Shown: positions 11,101 to 23,800, counted from the first letter of the stretch. The stretch: 64,000 bases of DNA from Patagioenas fasciata (GCF_037038585.1 NC_092524.1:42232001-42296000); one strand, 5' to 3'. The notes: a model not told the origin generated them from the letters alone. Program-made: numbers and translations.

Positions 11101-14100
11101 AGCCTTTCCTTCTGACAGAGCCAACAGTGGAATGGAAACCCTGATATATAGCTGTTTAGCTAAGGGACATCATGCAAGATTTGGGAGACAGGTTCTTGAA
11201 CTGGATTGCGAAATCTTGAATGAGAATCATGGCTTCCTTTGAGAGTAGTTACATGTTGCTGATCTGTTGTGCATCAGCATTCAGTAATTATGATTTTGCT
11301 TTTTATGCATTTTATTTTTAATTTAAAGCCTGCTTCTGGCTTGTCTGGCAGGTAATTCACGATATGCAGTTCTCATTTCCTTGGGTCCTTTAGTGTGCTT
11401 CCCCCTTTCTCCCTTGGCTGTTTGGGTAGGGCAGCTGGCAATTGGTAAGCAACTGCTTTCCTTCACTTGAAGGGGTAACAACACAAAAGGAAACATCTGG
11501 ATTTTGTGGAGAAAAGGTCTGCAAAGGCATTTTGCTTTGTTCAGCTGTGTTTGTGAGTTGGGTCCTAACTCATTTTCTTGAACATAGTGAAATGGAAAGT
11601 AAATCATGTCAAGGTTAGTCCCTGGCTTATGGCTGGTCTTCCTGGAAGTTAAGGAAGTGCCTACTTATATGGCAAAGGTTTGCTTATTGAAAACCTCTGT
11701 GGATTGTACAAATGTTAGTTATCCACATAAACTGATCGTAAGGGAAAATAATGGCAGTAGGTAGATGAAGCACTTCTTTCTTTCTAAAGAACATCATTAA
11801 AACTTGTTCCCTTCAAAACAATTGAGGGAATCCCAATGTAGGGAAAGGGAAAAATACTACAGCTTGTATTTGAGAGGGAGAATGTGATTAAAATAAGAAT
11901 TTAGAATAAGAAATCCATGCCCATGGATTGACATGTGTTGTTATGATTGAAACCAGGATAAAATATTTCTATTTTGATAGAAAAAGGCACAGTCAAAGCC
12001 CGGTGCTTTTGGTTTTGAAACCTACTGGTGATCCTTCAAAATGATCAAGGTGTTCACGTGGTTACAGGATGGTTGGACTCGCTCTCTTTCCATCTCCTCT
12101 TCTTCTGAATTGGAAGGAATGTTAATGGAAATTAATTTAAAAGCTTAGATTTAAGAGATATCTAAGTCCTGTGCTGGGTGAATAACTGCAGGTGCCTTAA
12201 AGGCTTCATTTTTATTTTCCCTTAAAGAAAAACAAACAAAAAAACCCCAAAACCATACAAACCCTCCCAAAACACGTGGAACAGCTAGGCCCAGCTCTGT
12301 TCCTCAAGATCTGCGGTTTTAATTACGAGGTTGCAAAGCTTGTGCATGCTACCTTTTGTATTAATAAGGTAGAAATTCCTTTTAGCATCCAGTAGTTGCA
12401 GTGCTCCATGTAAAGTCACTGTAGTACCATTCTGTACATCTATATGACAAGTCCTTAGTTTACATTCTGCCTGGCATGTTCCTGGTGTAGCTGTCTTGCA
12501 CACAATCTGACATGTTCTGGCTCACAATAAACGTTTTTGGGGAAAAATAAACAACAGACTGATATTTAAAAAATACCAAACACTCAAAGTCAGGAAAATG
12601 ACCATAATTTTGTCTCCGTTTACTTATTATCATTTGTATATGTGAGTGGACAGACTCATACAGACTGTAGTTAACAATAAACAGACGGAGGCCTTTGTAA
12701 AAATAGCTTGATATTTTCCCTGCTTCTGGCTGCCCTCCCATCCCTCACATACTCCTCTGTGTCCATGTCAGCCGTGCTTCTCCTTTCCTCCTGAAAAAGG
12801 AGCTGACATGGAGGTCACATGCAACCAGATGTGTTCTGGAGGATCTGGAGCAGGATGCCTGGTGGGGATGGCTCCTGCACTGTGGTGGGGCTTGCCCATG
12901 GTGTGTGTCCCTGCCCCAACGGCTGCACTTCCCCGTGTTCAAGAACAAAGGCCAGGCTGATAGGCATGAGGCAGACCCCTCATGTCAACTAGATTATGTT
13001 GCCTGGCTTGCCATAATGATGATTGTGAATCTCATAATTTTGCTAAGAAAAACAAAAGCTCATTCCGGCTGTTCAACTCTATTCCCATAACAATAAAGAC
13101 AGTAAAAATTATATCAAATAATAATTAGCAAAAAAGAATTAGTTCCTTTAATGAAAACTTTTAAAAACTCATGTTGTTTGAACAGTATGGAATTCAGCAC
13201 ACTGTAAATTTTGCTAACTTGCAATGACATTCCTTAACTTTCATGTCAGTCTAATCTAAATCATATTTCAGTCATGTTGTCCTCTGCTAAATTGTGAATT
13301 ATATCCTCAGAGGCCTAAGAAAGTTTTAAATGGTCAGAGATCTAGGACTATAGCTCTTTTGTGAAAAACACCTTAATTCACTTAGAGTGGATTTGATATT
13401 GAGTCAGTCTGAGAGCTTTACTTTGTTGTTTGATATGACATGGGTTTAATGTTAGAAGAGGGAAACTGTCAAAAATGAGAACATACAGGGTTAAGACAGC
13501 ACTAATTAGAAAGTGATGACATTTCCTAGATTCATGCAGAGACTTAGTATTTAATCCATTAATCAAAAGGGTATAATTATTTCCTATGGTTTCCTCCAAA
13601 ACAAAAGATCAAAATTTTTACTTAGAGGCTGAAGTTTGATGGAATGATGGGCTTCTGAGAGTGGCACTCACATTTATTGGACATCTTCAGGGCATTGAGG
13701 CTTCTTGGTATAAGTTCACCTTTTGTTTTACTCTGGGCTTCAGCATATCACATGTATACCGGTCCAGCCTTTTTGTACTTTTTTTTCTACCATGTAGAAA
13801 GGGATTATCATGGCTAGGAGAAAACAATTTTTACCAGAAACTTTTCTCGTCCAAATAGAAATGGCGAGTGGCCAAAAATGTGCTGGTTCTTCTTTGGTTG
13901 TGAATTTTAATTTCCAGACAGTTCCTTTTAGTACTTGTTCATACAGTCTTTGCTTTTCTCACCACTACCATGGATGGAGGATGGGAGCAGGTTTCTGGTG
14001 CTACAGGTAACACCTACAGGCTCAACCCCCATCCCCAGCCCCTTGGGGAGGTTACGGGGAGCATTCTCCGCTTTACTGGCTTTCCAGCTCTACCTGGGAG

Positions 14101-14330
14101 GTGGAGGCTACCAGCTGTGGAGCCCGCTAGCCACACAGCTTGCCCACGGCTTTCAGAGTCCTCACTCATCTGCCTGCCTGATGGGCAGATGAAAGCTGGG
14201 CTTTTCAGCATGCAGATGGTAATGCAGGTTGCCCTACAGCTGAAAAATGATAAAGAGATTTTTTACTTCGTTGTCTAGAAACATCTTTACCTTCTTGTGA
14301 ATAAAAAGGCCCACTCCACTCTGCTCCACG
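8177..14330. other. Non-coding unique DNA
   Basis: No gene or dispersed repeat was recognised. A TA dinucleotide run (8622-8637) followed by a T run (to 8648) and an A/C-rich patch (12226-12275) are the only simple repeats of note. The open frames here are short and lack recognisable domains. A 72-codon minus-strand frame at 12285-12503 is cysteine-containing but begins at GTG and matches nothing I know. Confidence 0.6.
8622..8648 (+). repeat. TA microsatellite followed by poly-T
   Basis: Alternating TA for about sixteen bases runs directly into an eleven-base T run. It is probably length-variable. Confidence 0.85.
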
Positions 14331-14353
14331 CCCCCCCCCCCCCTTTTTTTTTT
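14331..14353 (+). repeat. C13-T10 homopolymer junction
   Basis: Thirteen C residues (14331-14343) are followed at once by ten T residues (14344-14353). The length is likely unstable, and the site is prone to sequencing error. Confidence 0.9.
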
Positions 14354-14819
14354 AACTCATTGTCATTCAACAGTGTGAAATCTGCTCATTTGGAAGTATC
14401 AAGTGTTTTTTCCCTAGCAACAAGATTTTTCTTGTAAATGACAGATTGGATGTAGGAGCAGGGTGGGGCAGGGTGAAAATATACATTTCTTAAAATACTA
14501 TTCAATAACTATTGTCTTTACAGCACTAGTGTTAAAATCACACTACTAACTGTTTATTTTAAGTAAGGTTCCCTTACATAATAATAAAAAAAAAGACTTG
14601 TAAGATTTGTTCTTAAATTGTCATGCATGATATTAAGTTTTTTATGTAAAAATAATTTATGGCTCATACATCTCAATTCTCTATCACCACATAGGAGCAA
14701 ATTGTCTAAAATGTTCCTTAATAAAAGACATGTACTTGAACATGGGCTCTAAAATCTGTGGCAAAGTACTTTAAAATCCTGTTTGCATTTTGTCTGTGTC
14801 TTTAAAGGGCTTCCGTATT

Positions 14820-15025
14820 GTCTCGGGCTCCCCTGGAAATGCAGTAAGGATTCGTCTCACATCTCGGTTGTCATGGCAACAGCAGTCTTTCCCATAATGA
14901 GCTGCATCATCTGAACTGATGTCACAGCATCATGCAGCAGGTCACACAAGGCACCTCCTAGTATTGCATCTTACAGATGTGCCGTAAACATCAAAAGAGG
15001 ATGATTTGAACAGGACATGGTAAGT
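14820..15025 (+). promoter_or_regulatory. Candidate regulatory module with RFX X-box-like palindrome
   Basis: GTTGTCATGGCAAC at 14867-14880 fits the RFX-factor X-box (GTNRCC, short spacer, RGYAAC) with a single mismatch and a 2-bp spacer. TGATGTCA at 14917-14924 is one base from the palindromic CRE bound by ATF/CREB factors. At least four CpGs (near 14825, 14853, 14866 and 14983) fall in this short block, and one more lies just upstream near 14815; CpG is scarce around it. A splice-donor-like GTAAGT follows at 15020-15025. The combination would suit an enhancer, or a promoter with a first exon of a non-coding transcript. This is motif inference only; single sites of this kind also arise by chance. 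Confidence 0.3.
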
Positions 15026-15577
15026 GCTAAATGTTGTGTTGTTTTTAATTCTACCATTATTTTTTCCAGTTTTATGAGGTTTTTCTAATAGAAAAATGTG
15101 TGGGTTTTGCCTTGTGAAAATCATTCTGAAGAAAGATGCTGCATACCTAAATATTATTTTTCAGTGAGCCAGGCTAAGACAAAGGCCTACAGAAAATGCA
15201 TTCTGTCTGAATGTTTAGACTTGTCTTTACATTTGTGATAATGCCCTGAAGATTTGAAGAGAATATATTTAAATTTCACAGTCCAATTAAAGTTGCTACA
15301 ATCTGATTTACTTAAATGGAAAGAATAGCTATTTTGAATTTTAATGCCATAAACCTAGCTTTTTCCTTTCTATGTCTCTTTATTTAAGCATTGCTAGTTT
15401 GTGTAGCTCTTCTTTTAACCTATTTTATTTAAATAGCATGAATATAACCCATTTACTTTCATTGGCCTTCCATAACATAATAGTACAGAAAATACTTTGT
15501 GAACTGGTGCTGAACAAGCAACTGGAACAGTATTGATTTTAATAATGGTTCAGTACTGTCCTATTTCTGTTGGTATT

Positions 15578-15627
15578 TTTATATATATATATAGATATGT
15601 GTGTGTGTGTATACACACATATATATA
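15578..15627 (+). repeat. Compound TA/GT/CA microsatellite with short palindrome
   Basis: TA repeats pass into GT repeats, then GTATAC, then CACACA and TA repeats again. The centre is a perfect palindrome with about eight-base arms (TGTGTGTA/TACACACA), so a small hairpin or cruciform is possible. Confidence 0.85.
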
Positions 15628-15796
15628 AAATTGTCAAACAATAACCAGGTATTTTGAAAGTACAGTAGCTTTTAGCTTTTCTACTGTTTGACTTTCTTTC
15701 AATCTGGTTTTTTTTTGTTTGTTTTTTTAATACTAATATAATCTTGTGACTTTTAGATCTGTATTTTACTGGAAGAAAAAAGGTGCTGGTGTGTTG

Positions 15797-15842
15797 TTTT
15801 TTTTTTTTTTTTTCTTTTTCCTCTTTCCTCTTTTTCCTCCTG
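15797..15842 (+). repeat. Polypyrimidine tract with 17-base T run
   Basis: An uninterrupted run of T and C lasts about 46 bases, starting with T17. It may be a simple repeat or part of a cryptic splice acceptor. Confidence 0.8.
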
Positions 15843-16660
15843 CTGCAACTGCAGTAAAAGGTGTAGCCAAAGATTCAGGCATTCTGTGGGGTTTTGCTAT
15901 GAATAAAATAATACTGTCCACCTCTATCATGGGAAGAAAATACTTACCTTTTCTATTTAGCAAGCTGGTTAAAATAATGTCTGTGATATTTAGCAGTTCT
16001 TCACAACATCCAAGATTTGTTTATTTTGTATTAAGGTCTTGCTTCTGGAGACCAGGCTAATTTTGCTTAACTTCAAGTTAATCTTGCTGCATGGCATACA
16101 ACAGCATTAATTGTTTGATTTTGCTTGCTTAAAATATTCGGCCTTTCAGCTGGTTGCTATTAGAAGGAAAGAAAAGACCAGACACATGTCATTTTAATTG
16201 ATCAATATGTCCACTAGGAATTAGGGAGTGGTCTCTGGCTCTGTTCTCCCTGTGCAGTTTATATTTCAAAAGTGCAACATGAAAAAAGAGCAACCACCAA
16301 TCTTATACTGATGTCTATATTTATTGTGGTGATAAAGTATGGAGTAGTAAATATAATGAGATCTGACTACTCTTAACAGGGAGGAGTGCGATGGTCTTGT
16401 CTGCCACAAACTGGAATGGAGCTCTTATATCTTAATTAGTCAGTCTGTACTGCATTATGTATGCTTTTTTTCAGCATGGTTTGGGTGCATTTGTTGTTTG
16501 TTTGTTTTCCTACTGTGAAGCACAAAGCAGATGACTTTAAATGAACATTAGAATGATGGTACTTTGTTTGTTTGTGGAGCATTTTACAGTACGAAAGTAG
16601 TGGGGTCCTGCGCTTGCTGTGCTCTCATCAGGCAAACTCAGAAGGTATGAGTTAGCAAGA

Positions 16661-16683
16661 GGGAGGGAGGGAGGAAGGGTGGG
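16661..16683 (+). other. G-quadruplex motif
   Basis: Five runs of GGG are separated by loops of 1, 1, 5 and 1 bases: runs at 16661-16663, 16665-16667, 16669-16671, 16677-16679 and 16681-16683. The short loops predict a stable parallel quadruplex on the plus strand. It derives from a GGGA microsatellite. Confidence 0.7.
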
Positions 16684-16997
16684 ACAGCTCATGTCTGGCT
16701 AGTGTCAGAATTAGAGATGTCAAGAGAGCTGGTGAGCGATGCACTGAACTCGCATCTTTAGGGACCATCAGAGAACAATTAATAAGGCGTGGCTGTAAGC
16801 AATGCTTGTTTGAAATATTCTGCCTCTACTACTAATAATGTATTTTGTTAGGTTTTGAAAGTGACTTGCTTAGCACCAGAATTTCTCAGACTAGAGTTAA
16901 AAATAATCGGAAACATACTGGGGGAAAAGCAACAAATTTTGACAGTGTTAATAGAGAGAAGACCTGCTATGAAGCTATGCAGAGTTTGTGTGGTGGT

Positions 16998-17056
16998 TTT
17001 TTTGTTTGTTTGTTTGTTTTTTTTTGTGTGTGTGTGTGTGTGTGTGTGTTTTTTTC
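16998..17056 (+). repeat. TTTG / poly-T / GT composite simple repeat
   Basis: Tandem TTTG units, then a T run, then about eleven GT dinucleotides, then T again. The same composite arrangement recurs at 20438-20587 and 35384-35460. The poly-Phe/Val/Cys peptides predicted across it are artefacts of the repeat. Confidence 0.9.
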
Positions 17057-20000
17057 TCTCTAATAATGAGAGTGGAAATCATGTTGGTTTTTAAACTTAA
17101 TTTTTTGAAAAAAGTTCCTGTTACTCTCTATTTCAAACAGTTGTCTCATCATTGTTTGCCCTGGGAAACACCCATTATTAATGTAGCTGTGATGGCACTA
17201 CTTGTTTCTTGGGGAACATCTCAGTTAATTCTGACTCCAGCTGAGTACCTGGATTGTAGAATATTCATGTTTGTTTTTGTGTGGGCCCAAGTGTTTCACT
17301 GTGGTCTGTACATGAGGATATGGAAGAGTATGGAGTGATGAAGAGGGCCTTGCTGCAAAGAGCAAGCCTGACTCACTGAGTCAGAGCATGACTGAATGTA
17401 GAAACACTACAGATGTATACAATTTTGCTTGCTATAGAGGCAGATTCATAACTGGTACTATGAGTGAGACAGCATTCAGCAACAGAAAAACTGTGTTGCT
17501 TTCAGTTTTGTTCCACAGCTGGTTTGACTCTTCATTACTGAAGGCAATACATTTTGTAAATACATGTATTCTTCCGTGAAGTAGCTGAGTCTGGACACTT
17601 GGTCTGGAGGATAGAGTCCTTCTGTAAGTGCAGTTTCATACTGATGTGTAATTGGAGATTGGCATGCATTAATCATCTGAAAGGATGTTACTGTTTAATT
17701 GTTATTTTGCTCTGAAGGATTTTATTATATAATATCATTAATAAAATAGTTCCTACATAGCACTGAATGCAGAGAGAAACAGAAGCTTGGTTCCTCCCAA
17801 AACAGCTGTATGAACTGATGACAAAACCTGACTCCAGCATTGGAAGTTGGTACAGTTTTAACACTTCATGGATTTGTCAGCAAATGACAATGCAAAGGCT
17901 GCTTAGGAGGGGATCAGAGCATGGACTCAGTGGAAGGAAGACTTCTTTCTTCATTAAAGAGAAGTTGAGGCAACTCTGTGCTCTAGACTTCTGTCTTCTG
18001 TAGGTCATGTTTCAGTAGAACAGCGGTGAGTGGGTGTCCTGTACCTTCCACTTCCTGGCAGGTCTGAAATGTGTCTGTGTCAAGGAAAGTCAAGTCAAAG
18101 GAGTCCTCTTTGTCAGAAGTGTTCAGGCATTGATCAGAACTGGTGGCATTTCCAAAATGCTGGTGAGTGACTTCCTTCAAAATAATCGAGGAATTAAAAA
18201 TAAGAAAAAAATATATGCCATGTCTTAATTTGCATGCACTGTTCTGTAAAAATCACTACTGTGGCATGTAAGAAATGCTGACAGAATTCTAGGCTTGACT
18301 TTTTTCTAGTCTGTGCTGAATGCTACTGGCTTCAGGGAGAGGTACAGTCAGACAGAATGTCTGGAGTTCCAGATTTGAATTTAAAACAAGGAGGATTTGT
18401 ATATATTAAAATATAGTATGTTTGTCTGTTGAAATAGTATGTGTATATTTTGTATTGTAAGTATGGCCTCTACTATATAGTGAAGTGTCTGTACATTCTG
18501 TAATGAGACATTATACTGGTATTCCTGGTATAAAATTAATGATACAGGAATGCAAAAATGACTTCAAGGAATCATCTTGCAGCTAATTTATGTTTGAATA
18601 CTGACATTTCTGTGGACTGAAGGGGGATAAGGTGTCTTTTGCTTTGCCTTTTTGATGAAAATAGCCACTCATTAAAGCAGATTCTAGCTGTAGAAAATAA
18701 GAAAAGTTGTATATGTTACCCCTGTCACAAGTCACCTGGTCTGGGCCAGGTCTTTACTGCAAAGGGAAAAGTGGTGCTGGATGGAGAGCCGGGAGCAGTG
18801 TAGATTGCTGCTTTGTGCAGTGAGGGAGCAGGGATGTACAGTGTGTGGAAGCGGCAATGAATGGGCAACTGTATCTGACATCACTGTCATGATCCAGAAC
18901 TCTCCTGAAAAGGTGGCTGCCGTCCTGGGCTTCCCTGCTTCTGCAGGCTTTGACGTAGGGGAAGAAAGACCTCAGCTACATTCCTAACCCTGACAAGTTT
19001 TTGCTATAGACATTTGCTATTTCATCAGTGCTTAAAGGCTCCTTGTCCCTTGTTTGCTGAGCAGGCACATATGCTGTTTAATCAGTTCTCTTGTACAAAG
19101 GCCCATTTCTCATATTCAGTTTTGTATCTAACATTTTCTATTGATTTAAAAATAAAAGCACCTAACCCCACTTCATACCCCATCAAATCAAACCTAAAAA
19201 TGCAGAATATAAATCCCTTAATTGGTTTGGTGTGGCCATAGTAGTTTTAACTACACAAATAGTCATGCAACATATATGCACACACATATATATATAATGT
19301 CAGAAGGATCATCACAAAAATCACTCTTTAAGAGTATCAAAATATGTTTTCCTGAAGTAAAAATGTTTCTTATATTGAAAATGTCTTCAGAAAAGCTTTG
19401 CTTTATGAGGAAAAGGGTCAGGGAATGAAGAAAAAAACCCAATCCAGATAGCTTTTCTATTCCTGTTTTGTGGTTGAACTACAGGTTTCAAATATCTAGA
19501 CTCTAACAAGGCTGACTCAGCTTTAAATCCCTCCAAGGTCAAAAAATTCAGCTCTGTGCAGTTTACAATGTCTGGCACTGTCAGATAAGATGTTTAAAGC
19601 CAGGAATGCTCTCTGCTCTGTGTGAACTCTCAGTTCTCATGGCACGTGTCAGATACTGGCTATCCCTGACAGCCTTGGCCAAAATACTGTCACCTCCTGC
19701 TTTTTGTCCAGTGTTCAATCCTGGCACCAGGCAAGATGGGACTTTCTACTGGTGAATGAACATCTTCTAAGGCACTTGGCAGTGGAGATAGCTTGTAAAT
19801 GAAGAGTTGTTCAGCCTGGGGAATAATCATTGTGTCCTATCAACATCAAACTTAAGGGTAGAGGGTGAGTGCTGTGAATTGTAATGACACAATGACACTT
19901 CCTTACCTTTACCAGCTGAGAGGCTTCTGGAACAGTTAAGAGCACCCAGAGCAGGTAGTCAGCTCTCTGGATGACTGATTGTTTTGCAGAGGGAGGCAGT

Positions 20001-20437
20001 AAAAAGGTGCCATGCAAAGGGAACCACAGAAGCCCCTGTGAGGCTGTTGGGCTTCTGTGGGTGTGAGTGTAGGCACAGGAAGGTCTGACCCCAAGTACTG
20101 CTGGTGGATGAAGTCCAACTACTTTCTCATAGACTCCAAGTACACTAAACATGTAGCTGGAATGTGGTGTCTCTCTTTGGCAAAAAGATCTTTCAAGTGA
20201 TAGCTATTTCTGTGAGGAAATATATCTGTGAAATAGATTTCCCAGCCCCCTCCCCCCCCCGCCCGTGGGAGCTGACACACTGAAAAAGATGGCCTTTGTT
20301 AGCATTAGGTTGTACTAAAAGGAGTCCTAGCTTTTAGGTGAAGAAGCACCCAGATGCAATAATTAGTTTCAGTCTGGCTGCAAATTTATTACTTTTGCGT
20401 ATGTTGTTTTCTTTCAAGAGTTGCCCTGTACTGATTG
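17057..20437. other. Non-coding unique DNA
   Basis: Nothing recognisable as a gene or dispersed element. A 68-codon frame starting at a true ATG (18781-18987) lies in a locally GC-richer patch but has no recognisable motif and no context, so it is not called. Confidence 0.55.
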
Positions 20438-20587
20438 TCTTGTGGGTTGTGTGGTTTTGGTTTGTTTGTTTTGTTTGGTGTTTTACGTTGTTGTTGTTTT
20501 GTTCTTTTGGTTTGGGTTTTTTGGTGTGTGGTTTTGTTTTTTTTTTTGTGTGTGTGTTTGTGTGTGTGTGTTTGTTTGTTTTCCCCC
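20438..20587 (+). repeat. Long G+T-only composite simple repeat
   Basis: About 150 bases are almost purely G and T on this strand, mixing GGTTTTGG-like, TTTG, GTTGTT and GTGTGT patterns with a T12 run. Apparent Cys/Val/Phe-rich open frames here are low-complexity artefacts. The tract precedes the possible 29-bp microexon described in the findings. Confidence 0.9.
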
Positions 20588-23520
20588 TGTTTGTGTCTCT
20601 CTCATTCTGTGTCATTTTCCCAGTATTTTCTCTTTGGACTAAGAGCTTGCAGGTGAGTCTCTACTTAAGTCTTAAAATGCATTCCACCCAACCTCCGTAA
20701 CTCTTATGTGCATACTGTGTTAGACCTGCATTTCTTATTTTCAGCTCCTGCTCAATTCTCTCATGTATTGACTTCCTCTGTGTCCTCCTTCCAACTTTCT
20801 GTTCCTGAATGTTACGCCTGCAGTTGTTCTCTTCTACCAAGTTGTCACTTTTTTAAACTTAATTAAATCACTTGGAAAAAGGTTGCTTTTCCTTTGGACA
20901 ATTTCTGAAAAGTGGTTTATGAAGAGTTATATATGGAAGACTTGTGGGACTTCAGGGTTACTACTGTGTTTTAAAATAACAAAACAATTCAGATGTCTCT
21001 CTTGAAGTTTGGATAGGGCCCCTTACAGTGCTAGGAGCTGTATGAATAGCTGAGAAATGGTATTGCAAGGCAGGCCTTAAGAAAATCAAATAAAATACCA
21101 GTTTACAATGATAAAACTAGTGAAATACTTTTTTTCAACAGCTAGATTTGTCATGAAAAACTGCACTTCAGATCTGAGTGCTATTCACAGAATAACTAGG
21201 GTCTAGTGAGAATGTTTTCAAATAAGGACATCTTTCAAAGCTGCTGCATGTACCTGCTCTATGCCACTTACAATTTTCAAGTGTGTTAGATCATGTTTAG
21301 AAGCAGCTTTTCCTGACGAGGAGGCTAATTCCCCAGCAAAGGCGCTTCTGTACTAGCAAGTATGTGTCCTTCCTTGTGCTTCAAGCTGCACTGCTAGTCT
21401 CCTAAAACATACTATACTTTGTCAGAAGAATAAATCAGGTTTTGGTTGCCCACGAAAAACCCCACCCAAATCCCCTAACTTCAGCTAGAAAAGGCTGCTG
21501 TCAGGTTTCAGCATGTCTAGTCTGTGTTGCTAAGGCAGTGACACAGCAGATACGTGAGTTGCCATTTTAAGGGTCAGCTATTAAAATATGCAGGGTATAT
21601 TTTATGGATCCTTAATGTGACATCTAGTCTTGTTCCTTCTCAAAACTTCATCACAGTATTATACTAGGTCATTAACAATAGCAGCCCCATTTTGGTTTTG
21701 ATGATATTATGCACAGATACCTTAGAAAATAATTAGGGAATTTTTGCTTTTCTTGTGTCTGGAGAAGGTGGAGTCCAAATATGCTCTGTGCATGATGTAG
21801 GAACAGACAGTGTATCAGCAACAACCACAATTGCTTTCAGAACAGTTTTAACCCTTCAAGTGCTTGGCACCTCTTTGCAAGGCAATAGCTTTTTAAAGTA
21901 AACCGCTAAACTGACAGACTTGATTTTGTATTTCTGTAAATTATGCAGAAAACTTCTTAATTATTTCTTTTGTTCAGCTTCATTATGCCATTTTGAATTG
22001 GATTGGAACTTCAGTTTCGTTTGCTGGTCTCACCTATGTGATCCTTTCTCTAACATTTGAAGTTGCTTTGGTCAAGAGGGATAAATCCCCCTCAAATCTC
22101 TGTTGTTCCCTCTTCTCGTTAGGCAATATGAAGCAACGCTTGTCAGCATGTTGAGGACCTGAATGGTGAGTTATGTAGAACACTAGTTTAATGTTTGTTT
22201 GAGGTAAAGATCTTAGGTGTTCTCCCTCCAGTACTTGTCATGAAAATGTACCAAAGCTAGTATGGGTATCAATTTTAATGTAAGATAGTACAGAATAGGA
22301 GCTGGTCAGAGAAGTGATAAGCTGCTGGAAAAGTAGCTTTGAGCAGTGGCCTGGAACACTTGAATCAAGGAGACCTGGAAACTGCTGCTGGCTCTTATAC
22401 TACCTGTGCCCCTCACTCATAATCTCTGAACTTGTGTCTCTTGTTCATCACCTGTGGAATAGACAAATTGCTACTGATCCCCTTTGTAAAGCATTGTGTG
22501 TAAGTGCTAGGTGATACTACTAGCAATTTAACTTTACACACACGCACATGCAGACAAGACAGTAGCACATGCCAGACAGAATGGTGCAAGGAAATATTGC
22601 TGAATAAAAGACAGAGGTGAGTGCTGAAAATAAAATGTAAAAATATAAAGGAAGGAAACTAGCTTTGGGGATTTTTGTCCTGGGATAAAGGATTGCACAG
22701 TAGAAGACTTATTAAATGTATGGAAATTTTTTTGGTTTTTGCAACACAAAAATTATGTAGTATATGCCAGACTGTTGAGCCTGCTTAATTGAAAGTGAAA
22801 GCTTGATTCCACAAGTAAGTTTGAAAAGACCAGGCAGGTATCTCTGTTAGCTATGTCTAAGTGATTTCCATATAGGCAGAGAGGCAGCAACACCTGGTCT
22901 GTAAAGCCCGAGGCAATATGTGCATGCCATTCTGCTGTAAAAGAAATTTATTTTTTTGAGAAAGAAGAGGGACCCACCAGATCTTGCATGGTCTTCGACG
23001 CCGCCTTTCTGCAATTAGAGCTTGATGAGAATTATTCCACAAAATGCTGTTTTCTTGGTCATTGCTGATTCATTAAAACATCTATTGTTGATCTTCATTA
23101 CACTTTCTTTGCCTAGGTTTTGTTCAGAGAGCAAACAACCCAAAACAACTCATGACTGATGCATGTGCATTGAAATGGGATATAACATACACGGGACTAA
23201 CATCTGTTCTGAATTAGGCAGACCCCTGGGTTCTGGAGATCTCGCTCTTTCCAGTCTAATAAATACCTTTAGAAGTCAGAATAGCTGTAATTGTCAAGTG
23301 AGCTAAGGATGTGTGTTTCCAATTCATGTGCCAATAGCTCTGGGAAGAGGAGCATGGCAAGAAAGGCACCTTATGAGTGGTCAAGAGTAAAAGTAGCCCC
23401 CACAATTAATCTGTATTGTTTTGTGACTCCCAATATAATTTAGAAGCCACTTCACTTTAGTCTTCCTTAGTCCTATATACTGCATGTAGCTTTGATTCCT
23501 GCAGTCATCCTTTGAATTGT

Positions 23521-23612
23521 TAAAAAAAACCCAAAACAATAAACCAAAACCAAATACACAAAACCCAAAATAAACAAAAAAAAACACCCAAAACACACAA
23601 CAAAAAACTATG
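23521..23612 (+). repeat. A+C-only low-complexity tract
   Basis: About 90 bases of A and C with rare T, the strand complement of the G+T tracts elsewhere in the window (16998, 20438, 35384, 61565). Confidence 0.85.
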
Positions 23613-23778
23613 GATGTATGCAATACATAACTAAAGCTAGTATGTTAAACTCAGCACCTAAAATTAACATTAGACATATTTGAATTGCAACAGTATATTT
23701 CCTTGAACTTGTTTGCATAGCTTATAAATTAAATTGTGTGTTTTCGTGTTCTTATTGGGTGTTAATTATTGACAGAGC

Positions 23779-23800
23779 ATTATTATTATTATTATTATTT
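23779..23800 (+). repeat. ATT trinucleotide microsatellite
   Basis: Seven consecutive ATT units. Confidence 0.9.

Larger units (their letters stand above)
15026..16660. other. Non-coding unique DNA with simple repeats
   Basis: No gene was recognised. The region holds a TA/GT microsatellite (15578-15627) and a long polypyrimidine tract beginning with 17 T residues (15797-15842). The tract is followed by CTGCAACTGCAG, which looks like a splice acceptor, but no convincing exon follows. Confidence 0.55.

Noticed and set aside
14180..14250. Possible microRNA hairpin (TTTTCAGC ... GCTGAAAA)
   Set aside because: Only an 8-base outer stem pairs; the inner part has no continuous helix.
15797..15855. 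Strong acceptor-like polypyrimidine tract ending in CTGCAG before an open frame
   Set aside because: No good donor follows within a plausible exon length, and the tract is mainly a poly-T repeat.
16988..17338. Hydrophobic Cys/Val/Phe-rich membrane protein (116 codons); similar frames at 20338-20700 and 61468-61752
   Set aside because: They are translations of GT, TTTG and poly-T repeats and therefore artefacts.
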